Positions 5,995-9,330 of a DNA stretch of 9,330 nucleotides are shown here, piece by piece; positions within the stretch are counted from its first letter, which is position 1; the number at the start of each line of letters is the position of its first letter. Source of the stretch: Dysgonamonadaceae bacterium (GTDB lineage Bacteria; Bacteroidota; Bacteroidia; Bacteroidales; Azobacteroidaceae); contig JAITAH010000325.1 in assembly GCA_031284225.1 (NCBI GenBank), positions 1 to 9,330 on the forward strand. The letters run 5' to 3'. Position numbers and translations under genes: made by a program. The notes under the pieces were generated by a model. That model ran no database searches and was not told where the DNA came from. It saw nothing but the letters and a program-made list of their open reading frames with translations.

Positions 5995-8030
5995 ATATCT
6001 AATTTTAAAATGATTTTAAAGTTTCGCCCCGGCATTGGATAATTCAACACTACATCGTAATATTGATTGAGAATGTTGTTGATTTCTGCCGAGATTTTAA
6101 GTCCCCTCCTAAATCCCTCTAAGGGGGACTTTTTAAAGTGGAAAGATTTCCCAAGCGTCAAATCGTGCGTGTACCAAGGCTGTTCGTAGTTTTCGCGAAT
6201 GTTGACGGAATTGTGATATCGCTCGCCGACATAGATAAAGCTGTAATTCAAATCCCACGTTCGCCACTGCGCATTGACAATCGCCGAGCCGTTGTGCCAA
6301 GGGATGTATGCAATTTGCCCGCCGTACCAAGGGCTTTGTAGGTCGGTAAATTCCTGCGCTTTTTGAAAAGCGTAATTCAGACTCGTATTTATGCGAATAT
6401 CTGAGGGCAGTTTCCATTCTATTTGCGCCGATACATCCATGCCGCGAATTTCCACATAACCTAAATTCATCATCATCCAGCGGTATTGTCCGTTGCCCTT
6501 CGGAATGGCGACAATTTTGTCCGTAACCTCATTGTAGTACGCATCGGCGTGGACATTCAAATGATTGACAATTCCTTTTTTGAAATTTTTATCGTATTGA
6601 AAACCCAAATTATACTGATTGGCGTATTCAGAATTTAATTTGATATTCCCAATGTCGGTATAGTATAAGTCGTTGAAAGTAGGCATACGGAAAATGCGCT
6701 TGTAAAAGGCGCGAATGTTCAAATTTTCGCGTTTCAGCGGTTGGTACGACAGGAAAACGGCGGGCGTATATTCGGTTTTGTCGGCTGATTGCTCGGCATT
6801 TTCTTTTCTTACATTTTCAAAAACGAACGTCCCCAAAAGGCTTGCCTGCGCCTTAAAACGCCAAATTTCAAACGCTGTTGCAAGCGCTGTAAGCAGGGTG
6901 TTTCGTGTGGGAAAAACAAAGTTTGTTAGGTTGGAATTTAATGTATTATATTGGTAATCAACAGAAAGATTTATATCCCAATTTTGCAGAATGGAATATT
7001 TATTGGCAAGCGAAGCGTAAATTTCCTGTTGCAGGAAAGTGTTGTCGAGGTACATCAAAGTCGTATCGGGATTAAGGTAGCGCATCCAATCGTTGGCATA
7101 TTTCAGATTGAACAGCATTTCATAATTTTTCGGCAATGGCAGGATATTTTTTACCGTAAATTGCGCAAAGAAATTTCTGTCCCACTGCCGTTGCGAACGT
7201 TTCCAGACATTATTTACAATCGCGCCAGGAATACCTTTTTCGGAATTGTAAAAATACATTTTGCCCTGCCAATAGCCGTTTGAATTGGTCGTGTAGCCGT
7301 TCAAACCGCCTTCTACGCGGAAGGAATGAATGTCGCCGTTTTGCCGAATAGCGGTTGTGTCCCACGCCACCGCCCCGCCGGGCAATACTTTACGATAACG
7401 GAACGGATATTTTCCGGACGAATAAATATATTCGGCATTGAAAGAGGAGGAAATATTTTTGGTAATTTTCTGTTCCCATAGCACGGACGGATTAACCAAA
7501 TCGAACGAGCCGGTGCGGAAATAGGAATTGATATTGAATTTCTTATCGGCGGTAAATCGCGGTCGGCGAGTGCGCAAATAAATTGTTCCCGCCGAGCCGA
7601 AATCTTTGGCGGATTGGAAAATTTCGCTTTTCTGCCCGTTGTACAAACTGATTTCTTCAATGTTGTCGAGCGAAAATTTACCCAAGTCAATCTGTCCGTT
7701 TTGCGCGGCGCCGAGTTGGATACCGTCATAAAAAACTCCCAAATGATTTGTACCCATACTGCGAATATCAACAGTTTTCAGCCCGCCGATACCGCCGTAA
7801 TCCTTGATTTGCACGCCCGAAAAGTAGCGGACAGCATCGGCAACGGAAAAGCTGCTCAATGACTCCAGCTTCTCGCCCGAAAGATGTTGAGCAGGTATAA
7901 CTTCCCGGTAGCGGTTAGCGACAACCACTACCTCTTCCAAAACTTGGAGTGTGTCTAATTCGTTCTGCGCCAAAACAATCGTTTGGAGCAACAGCAATGC
8001 GCCTACGCAAAATGTACGATCTAAAAACAT
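5991..8030 (-). CDS. btuB: BtuB-type TonB-dependent cobamide receptor
   Basis: This 679-aa outer-membrane receptor imports B12 and related cobamides using TonB energy. A signal peptide (MFLDRTFC, a leucine-rich core, cleavage near LAQ at 20-22) is followed by TonB-box-like DTLQVLEEVVVVANR (26-40). A plug domain (about 40-150) contains VRYFSGVQIKDYGG and MGTNHLGVFYDGIQLG, and the rest is an alternating beta-barrel. There is no N-terminal carboxypeptidase-like domain, so it is not SusC-type. The frame stays open for 52 codons upstream, to 8186, but only the ATG at 8030 gives a signal peptide. Residues 635-644 (SPLEGFRRGL) are encoded by a palindromic repeat at 6099-6131, which appears to be an in-frame insertion between late barrel strands. 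A downstream ATGA overlap joins it to btuG. The cobalamin riboswitch lies 171 nt before the start and sets the substrate. Confidence 0.94.
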   Translation of the reverse strand: MFLDRTFCVGALLLLQTIVLAQNELDTLQVLEEVVVVANRYREVIPAQHLSGEKLESLSSFSVADAVRYFSGVQIKDYGGIGGLKTVDIRSMGTNHLGVFYDGIQLGAAQNGQIDLGKFSLDNIEEISLYNGQKSEIFQSAKDFGSAGTIYLRTRRPRFTADKKFNINSYFRTGSFDLVNPSVLWEQKITKNISSSFNAEYIYSSGKYPFRYRKVLPGGAVAWDTTAIRQNGDIHSFRVEGGLNGYTTNSNGYWQGKMYFYNSEKGIPGAIVNNVWKRSQRQWDRNFFAQFTVKNILPLPKNYEMLFNLKYANDWMRYLNPDTTLMYLDNTFLQQEIYASLANKYSILQNWDINLSVDYQYNTLNSNLTNFVFPTRNTLLTALATAFEIWRFKAQASLLGTFVFENVRKENAEQSADKTEYTPAVFLSYQPLKRENLNIRAFYKRIFRMPTFNDLYYTDIGNIKLNSEYANQYNLGFQYDKNFKKGIVNHLNVHADAYYNEVTDKIVAIPKGNGQYRWMMMNLGYVEIRGMDVSAQIEWKLPSDIRINTSLNYAFQKAQEFTDLQSPWYGGQIAYIPWHNGSAIVNAQWRTWDLNYSFIYVGERYHNSVNIRENYEQPWYTHDLTLGKSFHFKKSPLEGFRRGLKISAEINNILNQYYDVVLNYPMPGRNFKIILKLDI
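6099..6131. repeat. palindromic repeat inserted in the btuB coding sequence
   Basis: AAGTCCCC (6099-6106) is the exact complement of GGGGACTT (6124-6131), with a pyrimidine-rich centre (TCCTAAATCCCTCTAAG). The unit is 33 nt, a multiple of three, has no stop in the btuB frame and encodes K-S-P-L-E-G-F-R-R-G-L. The oligo-C/oligo-G palindrome resembles short interspersed repeats that I recall from Bacteroidota genomes, which often yield SPLEG-like peptides in proteins. Family membership is from memory, not from a search. Confidence 0.65.
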
Positions 8031-8038
8031 AAAAAGCC

Positions 8039-8056
8039 GTTTAAAATTCTTTAAAC
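8039..8056 (-). promoter_or_regulatory. hairpin just before the btuB start codon
   Basis: GTTTAAA (8050-8056 read on the minus strand) pairs perfectly with TTTAAAC (8039-8045) around the loop GAAT. The stem ends 8 nt before the ATG and is followed by GGC and five T residues. It could mask the initiation region or act as a weak terminator under riboswitch control. The stem is almost all A-U, so stability is low and the role is inferred from position. Confidence 0.3.
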
Positions 8057-8148
8057 AGCCTTCAAACAATAAAAATCGGTGATAAACTCGACAGAAATCC
8101 TGCCCTTGTTTGTCGCCGGCTTCATTCCTCGAAAGCCTTAAACGCCCC

Positions 8149-8180
8149 CTTCCCCTTTGGAACTGCCCCACAAGGGGAAG
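8149..8180. repeat. GC-rich palindrome in the btuB leader (possible expression platform)
   Basis: On the minus strand CTTCCCCTT (8172-8180) pairs with AAGGGGAAG (8149-8157), a perfect 9-bp stem with a 14-nt G-rich loop, starting 21 nt after the riboswitch. Its 3' side continues as GGGGGCG rather than a U tract, so it is not a classical intrinsic terminator. It may be an interspersed palindrome of the same style as the one inside btuB, or part of the riboswitch's switching structure. Confidence 0.5.
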
Positions 8181-8201
8181 AAACAAGAAAAAAGGGTTTT
8201 C

Positions 8202-8380
8202 ATTTTGGCAGGTCTTCTGACTTACTCCATCTTTGAATGTCCTTCCCGTTTCTTTACGAAACAGTGGAAAAAAGTATTATCCAAAGACTTTTGGCGGAGC
8301 TTACAGCAGCGGGTCTGTTCAGGATTTTCACCTGATTCCCTTTTCAGCGTTCTTTCCGAATGGAAAGACGCCACCAAAAT
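8202..8380 (-). ncRNA. cobalamin (AdoCbl) riboswitch
   Basis: On the minus strand all conserved blocks occur in order. The closing stem pairs ATTTTGG (8374-8380) with CCAAAAT (8202-8208). GGTGAAAATCC lies at 8322-8332 and CCCGCTGCTGTAAGCTC at about 8297-8313. CCACTG is at 8262-8267, GGGAAGG at 8241-8247, and the terminal AGTCAGAAGACCTGCC at 8207-8222. This is the standard B12-binding core. When cobalamin is plentiful it should repress the downstream btuB-btuG-T9SS cargo operon. A 171-nt leader separates the aptamer from the btuB ATG and carries the two hairpins annotated there; which one serves as the expression platform cannot be decided by eye. Confidence 0.97.
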
Positions 8381-8388
8381 TTCGGGTG

Positions 8389-8396
8389 TAAAGATA
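8389..8396 (-). promoter_or_regulatory. candidate -7 element of the cobamide operon promoter
   Basis: The minus strand reads TATCTTTA here, seven of eight positions fitting the Bacteroidetes -7 consensus TAnnTTTG. It ends about 8 nt before the first base of the riboswitch closing stem, so transcription from it would begin right at the aptamer. No convincing TTTG -33 box is visible, so the call is position-led. Confidence 0.38.
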
Positions 8397-8688
8397 ATGC
8401 TTTTTCGGGATTTAATACTTGTTGTTGATAAGATTTCAGCGCTAAATGACCGGACGTCTTCGGATTATTTGTGTCTTGAACGATTAAAGTTGCATAAGTC
8501 CAAACTTTTCTAAGTTCAAGTTTGAAAAAGGGCGCGCAAGTAGATTCGAATTCATTATCGATTGGAAAAAAAACAAAAATCCCCGTAAACTAATTGCTTA
8601 TATAGCTGTATTGCAAAGGCATAAAATGGCTTTGATAAGTAAACATAAGTTTGATTGAAAAATAACATCAGGCACAAAAAAGCCGCTT
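8397..8688. other. intergenic stretch upstream of the cobamide operon
   Basis: About 290 nt between the riboswitch promoter candidate and the next gene. It contains a short inverted repeat, CAAACTT (8501-8507) with AAGTTTG (8518-8524), and otherwise A/T-rich sequence. Reading frames crossing it show no domain, signal peptide or family resemblance. No RNA gene or further regulatory site is recognised. Confidence 0.45.
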
Positions 8689-8694
8689 TTACGG
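8676..8694 (-). terminator. weak candidate terminator after the small membrane protein gene
   Basis: On the minus strand CCGT pairs with GCGG (one G-U pair) around an AAAA loop at 8683-8694, followed by C and six U residues (8676-8681). It overlaps the stop codon of the 98-aa frame. The stem is only four pairs, so this is a tentative call. Confidence 0.3.
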
Positions 8695-8985
8695 TAGAAT
8701 TTTCTTTAATCGAAGTACAAAGTACAGTCCGACAAGCAGCAAAATGACAAGCCCAATCCGCCCGCACCACACTTGAAAACTTTGCCAACTCGACAAAGGG
8801 GTTTTTACTTGTTTGACTACTTTCTCCGGATACGGAACGCGGATTGTGCCGTTGATAAAAACGGAATCCCGGACAATTTTATCCTTGTACAAATATCGGT
8901 AGCGCTCGAAAAAGATTGTGTCGGTGGTCTGTTTGGCAAAAAAAGAATCGTAGCGAAAGATTGAAACATCGAACTGATTTTGCAA
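8689..8985 (-). CDS. small prophage-type membrane protein, probably 5'-truncated
   Basis: The frame gives up to 98 residues with no internal methionine and only a TTG as a possible start; the frame closes upstream at TGA (8998-9000). The soluble part, TTDTIFFERYRYLYKDKIVRDSVF then IRVPYPEKVVKQVKTPLSSWQSFQ, precedes one membrane helix (about residues 76-92) and a basic tail (RLKK). I recall similar D-S/D-T-V rich proteins ending in PYPVE...WWQ plus one helix beside amidases in Bacteroidetes prophages and conjugative elements; their function (perhaps cell-lysis related) is not established. Such relatives usually start with a signal or lipoprotein segment, which is missing here. The 5' end lies within a 15-bp inverted repeat. 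It may be a remnant rather than a working gene. No amidase or phage gene is visible nearby. Confidence 0.5.
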   Translation of the reverse strand: MQNQFDVSIFRYDSFFAKQTTDTIFFERYRYLYKDKIVRDSVFINGTIRVPYPEKVVKQVKTPLSSWQSFQVWCGRIGLVILLLVGLYFVLRLKKILP

Positions 8986-9007
8986 AAAAATACAAAATCA
9001 GTTCGAT
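8968..9007. repeat. 15-bp perfect inverted repeat between two genes
   Basis: ATCGAACTGATTTTG (8968-8982) is the exact reverse complement of CAAAATCAGTTCGAT (8993-9007), with a 10-nt spacer CAAAAAAATA. The structure starts 11 nt after the stop of the DUF6567-type gene, where a terminator would be expected, but no U tract follows the stem on the minus strand; the T run is in the loop. Its distal arm is the first coding sequence (QNQFD) of the 98-aa frame. Confidence 0.8.
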
Positions 9008-9018
9008 AGAGAATAGTT

Positions 9019-9330
9019 TCATTCGGTAAATTCAATAATATACGCAGAAACAGTAACTGTTTTTTGATTTACAACTCCTACATAATTCTTGCGATTCTGT
9101 TCAACAGTTTCATTAATAACGGCTCTCGACCTGCCTTCAAGATTTGCGTTTTCTAACATTTCTTTTCGCGCTGCCCCAATTAATGCTTTGAACGAACCGC
9201 CAATTCCGAACACAGAAGTGCCTGAAGCAGTTCCTTTTACATAGCTAACAACTTTAAAATTGTTTTTCGATAGCACTACTTGTGTCTCATGATTGTTCAA
9301 GTTTGAAGTCAATCCGCTATGCACAGCACA
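9019..9330 (-). CDS. DUF6567-type lipoprotein (5' end beyond the window)
   Basis: The frame is open to the right edge. Its first visible codons are C-A-V-H-S-G-L-T-S-N-L-N-N-H, so the window begins almost exactly at what looks like the lipidated cysteine; the signal peptide and start codon lie outside. The GTG at 9324 is therefore internal, not a start. TQVVLSKNNFKVV, the glycine-rich FGIGGSFKALIGAARKEML, the ARAVINE-like SRAVINETVEQ and the terminal TVTVSAYIIEFTE match small Bacteroidetes lipoproteins that I associate with DUF6567. Function is unknown. At about 104 mature residues it appears complete from the cysteine to the stop. It is followed directly by the 15-bp inverted repeat. Confidence 0.83.
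   Translation of the reverse strand, partial: CAVHSGLTSNLNNHETQVVLSKNNFKVVSYVKGTASGTSVFGIGGSFKALIGAARKEMLENANLEGRSRAVINETVEQNRKNYVGVVNQKTVTVSAYIIEFTE

Noticed and set aside
8031..8186. N-terminal extension of btuB by 52 codons
   Set aside because: The extension translates a leader palindrome and charged sequence; only the internal ATG at 8030 is followed by a proper signal peptide.
8157..8513. 118-aa plus-strand reading frame across the leader region
   Set aside because: It runs antisense through the cobalamin riboswitch and its leader, and has no domain resemblance; the RNA explains the sequence.
1..9330. CRISPR array, rRNA or complete tRNA genes
   Set aside because: No regularly spaced direct repeats, rRNA-like blocks or cloverleaf sequence were seen on either strand.

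Overview
The window looks like chromosomal DNA of a Bacteroidota bacterium, most likely a Bacteroidales member that has a type IX secretion system (T9SS). The signs are a C-terminal T9SS sorting domain on a large secreted protein, a lipoprotein whose acidic residues after the lipid-bearing cysteine fit the Bacteroidetes surface-export signal, no obvious Shine-Dalgarno sequences, promoter-like TAnnTTTG boxes, and family matches typical of the phylum. I cannot name a genus.

Layout from left to right. Positions 1-387 (+) hold the 3' end of a DUF975-type membrane protein gene. Converging on it, on the minus strand, is a phospholipid pair, psd (1107-1766) followed 8 nt later by pssA (400-1098). 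Together these make phosphatidylserine from CDP-diacylglycerol and decarboxylate it to phosphatidylethanolamine. Upstream of psd lies a 334-nt gap with a probable promoter and a REP-doublet/MITE-like inverted repeat (1926-2045).

The centre (2101-8380) is a cobamide (vitamin B12) acquisition operon on the minus strand. A canonical cobalamin riboswitch (8202-8380) precedes btuB, a TonB-dependent outer-membrane receptor (5991-8030). btuB overlaps by ATGA a BtuG-like surface beta-propeller lipoprotein (4852-5994). After a 105-nt AT-rich spacer comes an 881-aa protein (2101-4746) with a signal peptide, a DUF4465-like domain, an Ig-like domain, unassigned regions and a T9SS tail. The likely scheme is that the riboswitch senses intracellular B12, BtuG captures cobamide at the surface and caps BtuB, and BtuB imports it using TonB energy. 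The T9SS-delivered protein is the least understood member and a candidate extra cobamide-binding factor.

The right end (8689-9330, minus strand) holds a small membrane protein resembling prophage or mobile-element lysis-region proteins, apparently cut at its N-terminus by a 15-bp perfect inverted repeat, and a DUF6567-type lipoprotein that runs off the window edge at its lipidated cysteine.

The most interesting items are the T9SS-tagged cobamide-operon protein, a palindromic GC-rich repeat inserted in frame into btuB, a similar palindrome in the btuB leader, and the REP doublet between the two operons.
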